Notes: generated from the sequence alone by a model not told the origin. DNA of 64,000 nucleotides from Aureimonas glaciei (GCF_014643375.1 NZ_BMJJ01000011.1:389-64388); one strand, 5' to 3'; shown: positions 1-9,922, numbered from the stretch's first letter. Made by a program: numbers and translations.

Positions 1-1
1 G

Positions 2-139
2 GCGGGCGAGTGGCAGGTCCGCTTCTTCGACGTGCCGCTCGGCATCATCGATCAGACCCACCGAAAACTCCGCCGCGCCATACGACCAAAACCCCCAGCC
101 GACGCAGAGCGGGACCCTTCCAAAGCCGAAGAAGTGTAA
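2..139 (+). CDS. 3' end of an unidentified protein, possibly transposase-like
   Basis: An open frame enters from the left edge and ends at a TAA at 137-139, giving 45 C-terminal residues. It contains WQVRFFDVPLGIIDQ and then a basic, proline-rich tail. The short 'FFDVPLGIID' strand recalls the C-terminal beta strand of DDE integrase-type transposases (the 'xxLGxxD' end of IS481/IS3-like enzymes), but the fragment is too short to be sure. Most of the gene lies outside the window, so neither length nor start can be judged. It is followed by a non-coding stretch with a mosaic repeat, then the convergent sqdB. Confidence 0.4.
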   Translation, partial: AGEWQVRFFDVPLGIIDQTHRKLRRAIRPKPPADAERDPSKAEEV

Positions 140-236
140 CCCATCCATCCGGGCAGTTCTGTTACTCATCAATCCGCTGGACAGGCAGCGGGATGAGGGG
201 CGGCGCAGCCGGCGGCGTCGGAGAATAATCCGCTCC

Positions 237-291
237 GCCGTGAGCCCCCTCATCGGCCTGCCGGCCACTTCTCCCCAGCGGGGAGAAGAAC
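237..291. repeat. Mosaic intergenic repeat copy A (single arm)
   Basis: The stretch contains CCCCTCATCGGCCTGCCGGC followed by the hairpin TTCTCCCC-AGC-GGGGAGAA. The same 'cctgccggcc ... ctccccc/gggggag' signature recurs near 6.24, 22.43, 27.84 and 44.40 kb, always between genes. Elements of this kind are known in rhizobia as RIME-type intergenic mosaic elements; that name is applied here by resemblance only. Confidence 0.6.
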
Positions 292-321
292 AAGCTTGGC
301 CGCCGCGGCTCGCCGAGCCCC

Positions 322-1500
322 CTATTCCGCCGCGAGCGGCTTCACCCAGCGGCTGGAGCAGACGATTTTCGAGCGGTCGCAGCGGTCGGCATAGCGGCGG
401 GCGATGGCGACGACCTCGTTCATCAGCCCGTCCGAGAGTTTCGTCGGGGAAAGGCCGAGCCCGATCAGCGTGTCGTTGGCGACGACGAGATCGTTCTCCG
501 AGGCTTCCTTGCGCGGATTGTCAAGATGCTCGACCGGCACGCCCGTCATGCCCGAGATCATCGCGGCGAGATCGCGGATGCGGTGGGTCTCGGTCATCTG
601 GTTCATGATCCGCACGCGCCCGCCCCGCTCCGGCGGCGTCGAGACGGCGCGCTCGATGCAGCGCACGGTGTCGCGGATATGGATGAAGGCGCGCGTCTGC
701 CCGCCGGTGCCGTGCACCGTCAGGGGATGGCCGATCGCCGCCTGCATCAGGAAGCGGTTCAGCACCGTGCCGTAGTCGCCGTCATAGTCGAAGCGGTTGA
801 CGAGGCGGTCGTCGAGCTCCGTCTCCTCCGTCGTTGTGCCCCAGACGATGCCCTGGTGGAGGTCGGTGATCGCCAGCGCGTCGTTCTTCGCATAGTAGAG
901 AAACAGCAGCTGATCGAGCGTCTTGGTCATGTGGTAGACCGAGCCGGGATCGACGGGATAGAGGATCTCGACATCGGTCGAGACGCCGCCCGAATGCAGC
1001 GTGGCATCGATATAGCCCTCGGGGATGCGCATGCCCTTGGCCTTGCCGTAGCCGTAGACGCCCATGGTGCCGAGATGCACCAGATGGGCGTCGGGCGCCG
1101 CCTCCACCATGGCGCAGAGCACGGAATGGGTCGCGTTGACATTGTTGTCGACGGTATAGCGCTTGTGCCGCGGCGATTTCATCGAATAGGGCGCGGCGCG
1201 CTGCTCGGCGAAGTGCACGATCGCCTCCGGCTGCAGGTCGCGGAACAGCGCCTCCAGTTCGTCGTAGTCGCGGGCGACGTCGAGGGCGACGAAATCAATC
1301 GGCGTGTTGCGCGTCTCGCGCCAGGCGGCGAGGCGCTCCTCGATCGGGGCGATCGGCGTCAGGCTTTCCGCCCCGAGCTCGATGTCGGTGACGCGGCGCA
1401 CCAGATTGTCGACGATCGTGACCTGATGGCCCTGGGCCGACAGATGCAGCGCGGTCGGCCAGCCGCAGAAGCCGTCACCGCCGAGGACGATTATCTTCAT
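322..1500 (-). CDS. sqdB: UDP-sulfoquinovose synthase SqdB
   Basis: SqdB makes UDP-sulfoquinovose from UDP-glucose and sulfite, the head-group donor for the membrane sulfolipid SQDG. The 392-residue protein is an extended SDR. The NAD-binding GGDGFCG lies at residues 7-13, the family hallmark DNLVRR at 31-36, and ESLTPI at 45-50. The catalytic Thr145 (in HLGTMGVYG) and Tyr189-x3-Lys193 (YHMTK) are all present. Length matches the family (about 390-400). An in-frame upstream extension to 1566 exists, but the Rossmann fold starts at the ATG at 1500, so that start is chosen. It is transcribed divergently from a GT4 glycosyltransferase, with 115 bp between the two starts. Assignment is firm. Confidence 0.95.
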   Translation of the reverse strand: MKIIVLGGDGFCGWPTALHLSAQGHQVTIVDNLVRRVTDIELGAESLTPIAPIEERLAAWRETRNTPIDFVALDVARDYDELEALFRDLQPEAIVHFAEQRAAPYSMKSPRHKRYTVDNNVNATHSVLCAMVEAAPDAHLVHLGTMGVYGYGKAKGMRIPEGYIDATLHSGGVSTDVEILYPVDPGSVYHMTKTLDQLLFLYYAKNDALAITDLHQGIVWGTTTEETELDDRLVNRFDYDGDYGTVLNRFLMQAAIGHPLTVHGTGGQTRAFIHIRDTVRCIERAVSTPPERGGRVRIMNQMTETHRIRDLAAMISGMTGVPVEHLDNPRKEASENDLVVANDTLIGLGLSPTKLSDGLMNEVVAIARRYADRCDRSKIVCSSRWVKPLAAE

Positions 1501-1615
1501 CTTACACCACTCCACTCGAACGCTCTGCGGGACGGCCATCAGCGCCTTCCCCTGCCGTAGCATCACGATATAGATCGCCCCAATGCATTCTCAGCGTCGC
1601 AGCGAAGGATTTTCC

Positions 1616-2653
1616 ATGCGCATCCTGATTGCCACAGATGCCGCGGCGCCGCAGATCAACGGCGTCGTCCGCGTGTTCGAGACGACGGCCGCCCATCTCG
1701 AGGCCGACGGACACGTGGTGGAGGTCATCGGCCCGAACCGTTTTGCGACGACCTTCCCGGCCCCCGGCTATCCCGAAGTGCGCCTCGCCCAGACGCTCGG
1801 CCGCGCGCTGCCCGACATGATCGACGCCTTCCGCCCGGACGCCATCCACATCCCCGTGGAAGGGCCGATCGGCCTTGCCGCCCGGCACTATTGCCGCAAA
1901 CGCCGCCTGCCCTTCACCACCTCCTTCCACACCCGCTTCGGCGACTACTTTTCCCTGCGCCTCGGCTTCGGCACCGGGCCCGCCTATGCCGCGCAGCGCT
2001 GGTTCCACAATGCCGGCCAGGGTTTCATGGTGCAGACGACGACGCTGGAACGCCAGCTCGCCGCCCGCGGCTTTCGCAACATCCGGCCCTGGGGCCGCGC
2101 CGTGGACACGGAGGCGTTTCGCCCGCAGCGCGAAAATCCCGGCTTCGACGTGGATTTCCTCGGCCTGCCCCGGCCGATCTTCCTGTATGTCGGCCGCGTC
2201 TCAGCTGAGAAGAACCTGCCGGCCTTCTTCGCGCTCGACCTGCCCGGCTCGAAGGTCGTCGTCGGCGACGGGCCGGCCGCGGCGGCGCTGGCGACGGAAT
2301 TTCCGGACGTGCATTTCCTCGGCTATCGCCATGGCGAGGATCTCGCCCGGCATTTCTCCGCGGCCGACGTCTTCGTCTTCCCCTCGCGCTTCGAAACCTT
2401 CGGCCTCGTGGTGCTGGAATCGCTCGCCTGCGGCACGCCCGTCGCCGCCTTCCCCGTGCAGGGCCCCGCCGACATCATCGGCACCACGCCGCACGGCGTC
2501 CTCTCGGAGGATCTGCGCGCCGCGGCACTGGCGGCGCTCTCGATCGACCGCACCGGCTGCCGGACTTTCGCGGAAAGCTTTTCCTGGGCGGAGTGCACGC
2601 GTCAGTTCGCCCAGAACCTCGTCCCGATCCCGCCCTCGGCCTGGGCGGGCTGA
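1616..2653 (+). CDS. GT4-family glycosyltransferase, candidate SQDG synthase (SqdX-like)
   Basis: A 345-residue GT-B glycosyltransferase of family GT4. The N-terminal half has the acceptor-domain signature PQINGVVRVFETT (residues 11-23). The C-terminal half has YVGRVSAEKN and the nucleotide-sugar-binding ESLACGTPVAAFPVQGPADI stretch, including the conserved EX7E-like glutamate. The start is placed at the ATG at 1616, preceded by GAAGGA; an ATG at 1583 adds only eleven unconserved residues. The gene is divergent from sqdB. Cyanobacterial SqdX, which moves sulfoquinovose from UDP to diacylglycerol, belongs to this family, so transfer of sulfoquinovose is the best inference. A mannosyl- or glucosyltransferase for another lipid is the main alternative. 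Confidence 0.75.
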   Translation: MRILIATDAAAPQINGVVRVFETTAAHLEADGHVVEVIGPNRFATTFPAPGYPEVRLAQTLGRALPDMIDAFRPDAIHIPVEGPIGLAARHYCRKRRLPFTTSFHTRFGDYFSLRLGFGTGPAYAAQRWFHNAGQGFMVQTTTLERQLAARGFRNIRPWGRAVDTEAFRPQRENPGFDVDFLGLPRPIFLYVGRVSAEKNLPAFFALDLPGSKVVVGDGPAAAALATEFPDVHFLGYRHGEDLARHFSAADVFVFPSRFETFGLVVLESLACGTPVAAFPVQGPADIIGTTPHGVLSEDLRAAALAALSIDRTGCRTFAESFSWAECTRQFAQNLVPIPPSAWAG

Positions 2654-2758
2654 AGGCATTGGCGGTGCCTCGGCGGTCGAGCCCCCGCGCCTGCGTATTA
2701 CATATGGGCACTGGCAATCGTCGAAGGGCGCTGGCTGTTCCCGCACCGCTTCAATTTC

Positions 2759-2894
2759 GTCATCCTCGCGCGCAGGGCGGGGATCCATGCCGAGGCCTGT
2801 CAAGCACAGCGGTTTGGCCAGCCAGGTCCTGACCGCCGGAGGAAGGCACAAGCCCGATGGCATGGATCCCCGGGGCTAAAGCCCCGAGGATGAC
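2759..2894. repeat. Inverted pair of GTCATCC...GATCCATGCC repeat units
   Basis: Within the 418-bp gap after the glycosyltransferase, a unit at 2759-2791 reads GTCATCCTCG ... GATCCATGCC. Its reverse complement lies at 2859-2894 (GGCATGGATCC ... GAGGATGAC), and the second unit carries its own hairpin GGGGCTAAAGCCCC. The same two-unit architecture recurs at 24569-24702. No coding sequence is supported in 2654-3071. The rest of the gap is proline/arginine-type GC-rich sequence with no recognised signal apart from the region just before the MFS gene. Confidence 0.75.
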
Positions 2895-3071
2895 GACTTT
2901 TGGGGTTGCACCCGGCGACGCCTCCGTTCCGCCACCCGCCCCTGAGAGCCCCCAAGCCGGGAGCGGCGGGAATCCCCCCGCGCACCGGACCGCCATGCGC
3001 AAACGGGGGTGCCGGGAAGCCCCGTCTCCTGCTAAGGCGTCCAAACTGTCGCCTGTCCAAGGAATGCCCCG

Positions 3072-4223
3072 ATGTCCTCCCTGTCGCGTCTTCTTCTCGG
3101 CGGTTTCCTGACGCTGGCCGTGGTGATGGGCGTCGGGCGCTTCTACTACACGCCGCTGCTGCCGATCATGCGCGCGGAACACGGGTTCGGCGTCGGCACC
3201 GCCGGCCTCATCGCCGGCTTCAATTTTGCCGGCTATCTCATCGGCTCGCTGCTGGTGTCGCTGGTCTCCGGCGCCGCGATGCGGCTTGCCGTCTTCCGCT
3301 TCGGCCTCGTCCTCAGCGTCGCGACGACGCTGCTCATGGGGCTCACCGAAAGCCTGCCGCTCTGGTACGCCCTGCGCACGCTGTCGGGCATCGCCAGCGC
3401 CATGGCGATGATCTCGGCCGCCGGCATCATCGCCGAATCGCTCGCCCGCATCGGCCAGGAGGCGCGGATCGGCTGGGTGTTCGGCGGCGTCGGCTCGGGC
3501 ATCGCCGCCTCCGGCCTTCTCGTCCACCTCGCCGAGCCGCATCTTTCCGGCGGCGGGTTGTGGATCGCGGCGGGCCTTTTCTGCGCCGCGCTGCTGCCGG
3601 TGATGCTCTTCTTCGTCGGTGACCGCGACCTCTCCGCCTTCGCCCGCACCCACCCTCACAAGAAGCGCATCCCGCGCCCGCTGCCCTTCTGGCCGCTGTT
3701 CGCCAGCTACACGCTGGAGGGGCTCGGCTATTCCGTCTTCGCCACCTTCATCGTCGCCATCGTGAAATCGCGGCCGGGCCTGGAAGAGGTCGGCAACTGG
3801 GTGTGGATCATCGCCGGCCTCGCCGGCCTGCCGAGCTGCCTGTTCTGGAGCGCTTTGGCCGAACGCATCGGCTTCTCGCTCGCTTTGCTGCTGGCCTTCC
3901 TGACGCAGATCCTCGGCATCGCGCTGCCCGTCATGAGCGACAGCGGCACCGCCGCGCTTCTCGCCGCCGTCCTCTTCGGCGGCACCTTCATCCCCATCAC
4001 CCTCCTCACCATGCCGCTCGGCCGCAAAGGCCTGAACGGCCGCGGCTTCGCCGTCCTCACCGCCGGCTTCGGCCTCGGCCAGATGTTCGGCCCCGTGGCG
4101 ACGGGCTGGCTGGTGGCCGGGCCGGCGGACTACGACACGGCGCTGCTGGCCTCGGCGGGGGTGGTCATTGCGGGGGCGGCGTTGCTGGTGTGGGCGATGG
4201 CAAGGCGGGAGGCGGTGGTGTGA
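3072..4223 (+). CDS. YbfB/YjiJ-family MFS transporter
   Basis: A 383-residue inner-membrane transporter with about 12 hydrophobic segments. The N-terminus (GGFLTLAVVMGVGRFYYTPL, residues 10-29) is the typical opening of the YbfB/YjiJ branch of the major facilitator superfamily, in which a GxGRFxYxPLLP motif lies in helix 1. A short basic cytoplasmic loop (HPHKKRIPRP, about 194-203) separates the two halves. Length fits the family (about 380-400). Substrates are generally unknown, and efflux of small molecules is the usual guess. It stands alone between repeat-rich gaps, so context does not help. The family assignment is good; the substrate is not known. Confidence 0.8.
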   Translation: MSSLSRLLLGGFLTLAVVMGVGRFYYTPLLPIMRAEHGFGVGTAGLIAGFNFAGYLIGSLLVSLVSGAAMRLAVFRFGLVLSVATTLLMGLTESLPLWYALRTLSGIASAMAMISAAGIIAESLARIGQEARIGWVFGGVGSGIAASGLLVHLAEPHLSGGGLWIAAGLFCAALLPVMLFFVGDRDLSAFARTHPHKKRIPRPLPFWPLFASYTLEGLGYSVFATFIVAIVKSRPGLEEVGNWVWIIAGLAGLPSCLFWSALAERIGFSLALLLAFLTQILGIALPVMSDSGTAALLAAVLFGGTFIPITLLTMPLGRKGLNGRGFAVLTAGFGLGQMFGPVATGWLVAGPADYDTALLASAGVVIAGAALLVWAMARREAVV

Positions 4224-4249
4224 CTGGCGCGCTACGCAGACCTATCTGG

Positions 4250-4357
4250 CCCTCATCCTGAGCCTGTCGAAGGGCAAGGGCCACGGCACCGCACTTCCCC
4301 GTGGTGCCGACCCTCGTGCTTCGCCCCTCGACAAGCTCGGGAGGCTCAGCATGAGGG
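4250..4357. repeat. Inverted repeat CCTCATCCTGAGCCTGTCGAAGG
   Basis: Two arms, CCCTCATCCTGAGCCTGTCG at 4250-4269 (continuing as aagggc) and its imperfect reverse complement at 4322-4357 (CCTCGACAAGCTC then GGAGGCTCAGCATGAGGG), flank about 45 bases. The 'CTCATCCTGAGCCTGTCGAAGG' word is a widespread dispersed repeat in alphaproteobacterial intergenic DNA. The element occupies most of the space between the MFS gene and the ABC-F gene. It may fold as a long stem-loop in RNA and could end the MFS transcript. Confidence 0.75.
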
Positions 4358-4517
4358 TTTGGCGTATCTGCTGAGCCTCAACCGGCGCCGCCAAGCCCCA
4401 CCCTCGCCACCACCCCCGCCCTGTGCTACAGCACCCCCTCGCATTGCACTGCAGCATGACGGCCCCCGGGCTGCGCCTGCCGTTGCGCTCCGCTTTTCCG
4501 AGTCCGGGCCCAAATCC

Positions 4518-6146
4518 ATGCTGCAGATCACCAACCTCGTCTTCAACGGCTGGGGCCGCAAATTCTTCGATGACGCGAGCGTGCTTCTGCCGGTCGGGGC
4601 GAAGGTCGGGCTGGTCGGGCGCAATGGCGTCGGGAAGTCGACGCTGTTCAAGCTGATCCTGGGGTCACTCGGCCCGGATGGCGGCGAGATCGCGCTGCCG
4701 AAGGCGGCGCGGATCGGGTCGGTGGACCAGGAGCATCCGGCGACGCCGATCAGCCTGATCGACACGATTTTGGAGGCCGATCTCGAGCGCGCCGAGCTGA
4801 CGGCGGCGCTGGAGACGGCCGAGCCCGAGGAGATGGGCGACATCTATATGCGCCTCTTCGACATCGATGCCGACGGCGCGCCGGCGCGGGCGGCGGAAAT
4901 CCTGTCGGGTCTCGGCTTCTCCACCGCCGATCTCGACCGGCCGATGTCGGAATTTTCCGGCGGCTGGCGCATGCGCGTGGCGCTCGCCGCGGCCCTGTTC
5001 TCGGCGCCGGACATGCTCCTCCTCGACGAGCCGACGAACTATCTCGATCTCGAAGGCGCTTTGTGGCTGGAAGCGCGGCTGAAAAAATACCCGCACACGG
5101 CGCTGATCATCAGCCATGACCGCGAGCTCCTGAACAATTCCGTCGACCACATCCTGCATGTCTCGGAGAAGAAGCTCGACCTCTATACGGGCGGCTACGA
5201 CGATTTCGAAAAGCGCCGGGCCGAAAACCAGCGGCTGGCCAGTTCCGCCAAGTCGAAGCAGGACGCCGAGCGCGCGCATCTCCAGAGTTTTGTCGACCGC
5301 TTCAAGGCGACGGCCTCCAAGGCCGCGCAGGCGCAGTCGCGCATGAAGCGCCTCGCCAAGATGACGCCGGTCGGCCTCACCATCGAGGAGCGCATCGCGC
5401 CCTTCACGCTGCCCTCGCCAAAACGCCCGCTGGCGCCGCCCTTGATGCAGCTCGACGACGTCTCGGTCGGCTATGGCGACGGCGTGCCGATCCTCAGCGG
5501 TCTGAACCTGCGTCTCGACATCAACGACCGCATCGGCCTCCTCGGCGTCAACGGCGCGGGCAAGTCGACGTTTGCGAAACTGGCTGCCGGCGCGCTGCAG
5601 CCCCTGTCGGGCCGCATGCAGCGCGACCGGCGCGTGGAAGTCGGCTGGTTCCACCAGCACCAGATCGAGGCGCTCGACCCGCAGGACACGCCGATGGACA
5701 TCATCCGGCGCTCGCTGCCGGACTCTTCCGAGGCGCAGCGGCGCTCGAAACTCTCGCAGTTCGGCTTCAACTTCGACAAGCAGGAGACGATCGTCGACGC
5801 CCTGTCGGGCGGCGAGCGCGCGCGGCTGCTCCTGAACCAGGTGGCGATGGCGGCGCCGCACATCCTCATCCTCGACGAGCCGACGAACCATCTCGACATC
5901 GATTCCCGGCGCGCGCTGCTCGACGCCTTGAACGACTACGAGGGCGCCGTGATCCTCGTCACGCATGATCGCTCGCTGATGGAACTCGTCGCCGACCGCC
6001 TGTGGCTCGCCGCCGACGGCCATGTGAAACCCTTCGACGGCGACATGGACGACTACGCGAAATTCGTCCTGGAGCGCACCCGCGCCGGCCAGCGCGCGCC
6101 GAGCCAGGTGCGCGAAGGCAAGCAGAAGAAGCGCGCCCGGGGCTGA
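4518..6146 (+). CDS. ABC-F family ATPase
   Basis: A 542-residue soluble protein with two ABC nucleotide-binding domains and no membrane segments. The first Walker A is GRNGVGKST (residues 34-42), with signature SGGWRMR and Walker B LLLDEPTNYLDL. The second Walker A is GVNGAGKST (about 342-350), with signature SGGERAR and Walker B LILDEPTNHLDID. A charged linker between the domains (about 235-275) contains the KxxxAxxAQSRMK-type helix characteristic of ABC-F proteins. These act on ribosomes, regulating or rescuing translation, rather than in transport. A longer in-frame extension starts at 4359 but lies in low-complexity sequence; the ATG at 4518 begins exactly at the conserved domain. It resembles the YheS/Uup group; the subfamily was not resolved. 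Confidence 0.88.
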   Translation: MLQITNLVFNGWGRKFFDDASVLLPVGAKVGLVGRNGVGKSTLFKLILGSLGPDGGEIALPKAARIGSVDQEHPATPISLIDTILEADLERAELTAALETAEPEEMGDIYMRLFDIDADGAPARAAEILSGLGFSTADLDRPMSEFSGGWRMRVALAAALFSAPDMLLLDEPTNYLDLEGALWLEARLKKYPHTALIISHDRELLNNSVDHILHVSEKKLDLYTGGYDDFEKRRAENQRLASSAKSKQDAERAHLQSFVDRFKATASKAAQAQSRMKRLAKMTPVGLTIEERIAPFTLPSPKRPLAPPLMQLDDVSVGYGDGVPILSGLNLRLDINDRIGLLGVNGAGKSTFAKLAAGALQPLSGRMQRDRRVEVGWFHQHQIEALDPQDTPMDIIRRSLPDSSEAQRRSKLSQFGFNFDKQETIVDALSGGERARLLLNQVAMAAPHILILDEPTNHLDIDSRRALLDALNDYEGAVILVTHDRSLMELVADRLWLAADGHVKPFDGDMDDYAKFVLERTRAGQRAPSQVREGKQKKRARG

Positions 6147-6235
6147 GGGTTTTTGGCGGGGCGGCGTCGGCGTCGGCGTTGCGTCCTCGCAAGGACTGGG
6201 GCGTTGGGCGATAGGACGTTTGGATGGTGGCGGCG

Positions 6236-6396
6236 CGCCACCCCCCTCTGCCCTGCCGGGCATCTCCCTCTCAAGGGGGGAGATCGGCTCTCAAGGCTTA
6301 TAGCCAGTCCCTTCGACGTTGCAGAACAATTGACAGTATCGACGCGCCCGATCTCTCCCCTTGAGGGGGAGATGGCCGGCAGGCCAGAGGGGGGTA
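6236..6396. repeat. Mosaic intergenic repeat copy B (two inverted arms)
   Basis: Arm 1 (6236-6289) reads CCCCTCTGCCCTGCCGGGCA then CTCCCTCTCAAGGGGGGAG. Arm 2 (6349-6396) is its reverse complement: ATCTCTCCCCTTGAGGGGGA then GATGGCCGGCAGGCCAGAGG. The spacer contains GTTGCAGAAC, which also occurs in the spacer of copy E at 44.48 kb. The gap 6147-6493 holds nothing else recognisable. Confidence 0.8.
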
Positions 6397-6493
6397 ACGC
6401 CCGCTACGGCGAACCGGAAAAGGCGCCCGCGCCCCAAAGGGTTGCCGCCCGCGAAGAATCCCTGCCACACTGGCGACGCCCCGGGAGATCCCC

Positions 6494-6901
6494 ATGCTGC
6501 GCCTCGCCCTTCTCGCCCTCCTCCTCGCACCGCTGCCGGCGCTGGCCGACGACGCGCCCGACCTCACAGGCACCTGGCAGGGCGCCTACGACTGCGCGCA
6601 GGGCAGAACCGGGCTCGTCCTCACCTTCGCGCCGGACCCGCGCGGTGGCTATGTCGGCACCTTCGCCTTCCATGCGGTGGCGGACAATCCCGGCGTCGCC
6701 GCCGGCGCCTTCGCGGTGACGGCGCTCTTCGACCGCGCCGAGGGGAGTTTCCATGTCGATCCCGGGCTCTGGCTTACCCGTCCGCCCGGCTTCGTCACCG
6801 TGCCGCTGGTCGGCGAGATCGCCGAGGACGGGCAGGCTTTTGCCGGCGAGGTGCTGACGACCGGCTGCGGCAAGTTCCTGGTGCGGCGGTACATTTCCTG
6901 A
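6494..6901 (+). CDS. Small secreted protein of unknown function
   Basis: A 135-residue protein. Residues 1-19 form a clear Sec signal peptide (MLRLALLALLLAPLPALA, cleavage before DDAPD). The mature part begins DLTGTWQGAYDCAQGRTGL and contains alternating Gly/aromatic segments that look like a small beta-barrel. Only two cysteines are present (in AYDCAQG and TTGCGKF), one near each end, and they could form a disulfide in the periplasm. I do not recognise a named family; 'TGTWxGxYxC' openings occur in many small lipocalin-like or DUF-type periplasmic proteins. It is a single gene between a mosaic repeat and the exbB promoter region. The coding call is good; the function is unknown. Confidence 0.7.
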   Translation: MLRLALLALLLAPLPALADDAPDLTGTWQGAYDCAQGRTGLVLTFAPDPRGGYVGTFAFHAVADNPGVAAGAFAVTALFDRAEGSFHVDPGLWLTRPPGFVTVPLVGEIAEDGQAFAGEVLTTGCGKFLVRRYIS

Positions 6902-6972
6902 CCGGCAGGCATGCGTCCCGGTAGCGGAACGGACGCCCCGACGGCCTTTCCGTCGCCGTTACGCGGGCGAAA

Positions 6973-6988
6973 TCTAGAACGTTTCCAA
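6973..6988. promoter_or_regulatory. Possible iron-responsive (Irr/Fur-type) site upstream of exbB
   Basis: TCTAGAACGTTTCCAA lies about 150 bases before exbB. It has a palindromic AACGTT core and resembles the TTTAGAA...TTCTAAA layout of the iron control element bound by Irr in rhizobia, but its outer positions match poorly. TonB-ExbBD operons in this group are normally iron-regulated, which is the only other support. This is a weak assignment. Confidence 0.3.
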
Positions 6989-7135
6989 TATGATGATCGG
7001 CTCTGGCGTTTGCGTTGCGCAATGTCTAAGGAAACTTGAACGCCCGTATCATGTTCAGGCAGACGGGGGGAACCGCGCCCGCCCGCCGTCTCGGCGGCTG
7101 GCCCGGTTCCGGACGATATCGAGAGAGAAGCCGCC

Positions 7136-8293
<1,158 letters not shown>

Positions 8294-8297
8294 CGGC

Positions 8298-8828
8298 ATG
8301 GGGATCAAGCTCGGGCAAAGCGGCGACGACGATACCGGCGAAGTCTCCGACATCAACGTGACGCCGTTCATCGACGTCGTCCTGGTTCTCCTCATCATCT
8401 TCATGGTCGCCGCGCCGCTTTCGACGGTGGACGTGCCGGTCGACCTGCCCGTCTCCAATGCCGCACCGCAGCAGCGCCCGGACGAACCGATCTTCCTCAC
8501 CGTCCAGGCCGACCTGTCGCTGTCGCTCGGCAACGATGCGGTGGCGCGCGACGCCCTGCAGGCGGTGCTCGACGCCCGCAGCGAAGGCGACCGCGAGCAG
8601 CGCATCTTCCTGCGCGCCGATGGGGCCGTCGCCTACAGCGAGCTGATGACGGTGATGAACCAGTTGCGCTCGGCCGGCTATCTCAAGATCGGCCTCGTCG
8701 GCCTCGAAGACACCGGCGCGGCACCCACCGGCGCAGAGCCGGCCGCCGCTGCGGCACCGGCACCGGCACCGGCACCCGCCGCCGTCCCGGCACCGACGGG
8801 CGGTGCGCCCGCGACTGCCACGCCATGA
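8298..8828 (+). CDS. exbD: TonB-system component ExbD
   Basis: A 176-residue protein with one N-terminal membrane helix in the context DINVTPFIDVVLVLLIIFMV (about 18-37). The aspartate of 'PFIDVVLVLL' is the proton-carrying residue conserved in ExbD/TolR. A periplasmic domain follows, and the last 35 residues are Ala/Pro repeats, longer than in E. coli ExbD (141 residues). The start ATG lies four bases after the exbB stop. The stop overlaps the tonB start in an ATGA, which implies translational coupling. Confidence 0.93.
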   Translation: MGIKLGQSGDDDTGEVSDINVTPFIDVVLVLLIIFMVAAPLSTVDVPVDLPVSNAAPQQRPDEPIFLTVQADLSLSLGNDAVARDALQAVLDARSEGDREQRIFLRADGAVAYSELMTVMNQLRSAGYLKIGLVGLEDTGAAPTGAEPAAAAAPAPAPAPAAVPAPTGGAPATATP

Positions 8829-9811
8829 CCGGTCCGGGCGACCTCCGGGCCATCGAGGCCCCCGGCAGCGGCGCCTGGCGCTGGGGCCTGGCGGCCAGCG
8901 TCGTCGCGGCAGCCTATGGCGCGCTCGTCTGGCTCGCCTTCGCCATGCCGCCGCCGGAAGGCACGCTCGGCGAGATCAACGAGGCTGTCATGATCGAGCT
9001 CGAGCCGGTGACGGCCGAGGTCGAGGCGCCGCCGCCCGCGCCTGAGCCTGCCCCGGAAGTCGCCGAGGCGCCGCCCGAGCCGGTGGCGCCGCCGCCCGAG
9101 CCCGAACCCGTCGTGGAAGAGCTGCCGCCGCCCGAGGTGACGCCGCCGCCGGAGCCGCCGGTCGTGCCCGAGCCGCCGCCGGAGCCTGAAGTCCTGCCCG
9201 AGCCGATCCCCGAGCCGCCGGTTACCCCGCCGCCGCCGGAACCGCCTCTGCCGGAGCCCGAGATCGTCGAGCCGATTCCCGAGCCCGAAGAGATCGTCCC
9301 GGACCTGCCCGAGGTGGAGACGCAGCCGGAGGCGATCCTGAACGCCCCGATCCCGATGGCGCGGCCGACGCCGCCGCGGCCGCAGCCGGTCCGCAAGGAG
9401 GTGCGCAAGCCGCCGCCGCCGAAGAAGGTGGTGGCCGAGAAGCCCGCGCGCCGCAAGGTCACCCGCGAGACGCCCCGACGCGCCTCGGCGACCCAGCGCT
9501 CGGACACCGCGCCGGCGCGCAATGCCGCAGCGGCGCCGCGCGTCTCGCCGGCCTCCTGGCAGCGGCAGGCGGTCAGCCATTTCCGGAAATTTCGGCGCAA
9601 GGTGGCCGTCTCGACGCGCGGCGTCGCCCGGGTGGCGGTGACGATCGACCGCGGCGGCCGGGTGCTCTCGGCCCGGCTCGCCGGCTCTTCCGGCAATGGC
9701 GCCTTCGATTCCGAGGCGATCGCGCTGGTGCGGCGCGCGAGCCCCATTCCCGCGCCACCGGAGGGCGTCGGCGGCCGCACCGTTTCCCTGGTCGTGCCGG
9801 TCAACATGTAG
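8825..9811 (+). CDS. tonB: TonB family energy transducer
   Basis: A 328-residue TonB. One membrane anchor (about residues 20-40, WGLAASVVAAAYGALVWLAF) is followed by a very long Pro/Glu-rich periplasm-spanning region (about 60-175, many PPPEPEP blocks) and then a Lys/Pro/Arg-rich stretch. The C-terminal TonB domain (about 240-328) contains VAVTIDRGGRVLSARLAGSSGN and ends PVNM, as expected of the receptor-contacting domain. The start overlaps exbD by four bases. No TonB-dependent receptor lies in the window, so the ligand (siderophore, heme or other) is unknown. Confidence 0.92.
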   Translation: MTGPGDLRAIEAPGSGAWRWGLAASVVAAAYGALVWLAFAMPPPEGTLGEINEAVMIELEPVTAEVEAPPPAPEPAPEVAEAPPEPVAPPPEPEPVVEELPPPEVTPPPEPPVVPEPPPEPEVLPEPIPEPPVTPPPPEPPLPEPEIVEPIPEPEEIVPDLPEVETQPEAILNAPIPMARPTPPRPQPVRKEVRKPPPPKKVVAEKPARRKVTRETPRRASATQRSDTAPARNAAAAPRVSPASWQRQAVSHFRKFRRKVAVSTRGVARVAVTIDRGGRVLSARLAGSSGNGAFDSEAIALVRRASPIPAPPEGVGGRTVSLVVPVNM

Positions 9812-9922
9812 CTGCGGCGCAGGATGGCATGGCGGGCACCGCGCCATCGGCGTGTGGTTCGACGGTTGACCGTCGGGACGAAAGAGGTCAGTCAGGACCC
9901 GTCAATTTCGGGAGGAAGACGC

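Noticed and set aside
237-291. CTCCCC/GGGGAG hairpin as an intrinsic terminator of the first gene
   Set aside because: It lacks a T-run and matches the dispersed mosaic repeat found at four other places.
9000-9330. Pro/Glu-rich tract in tonB as a CRISPR-like or satellite repeat
   Set aside because: Irregular spacing, in frame with the TonB spacer region, no unique spacers.
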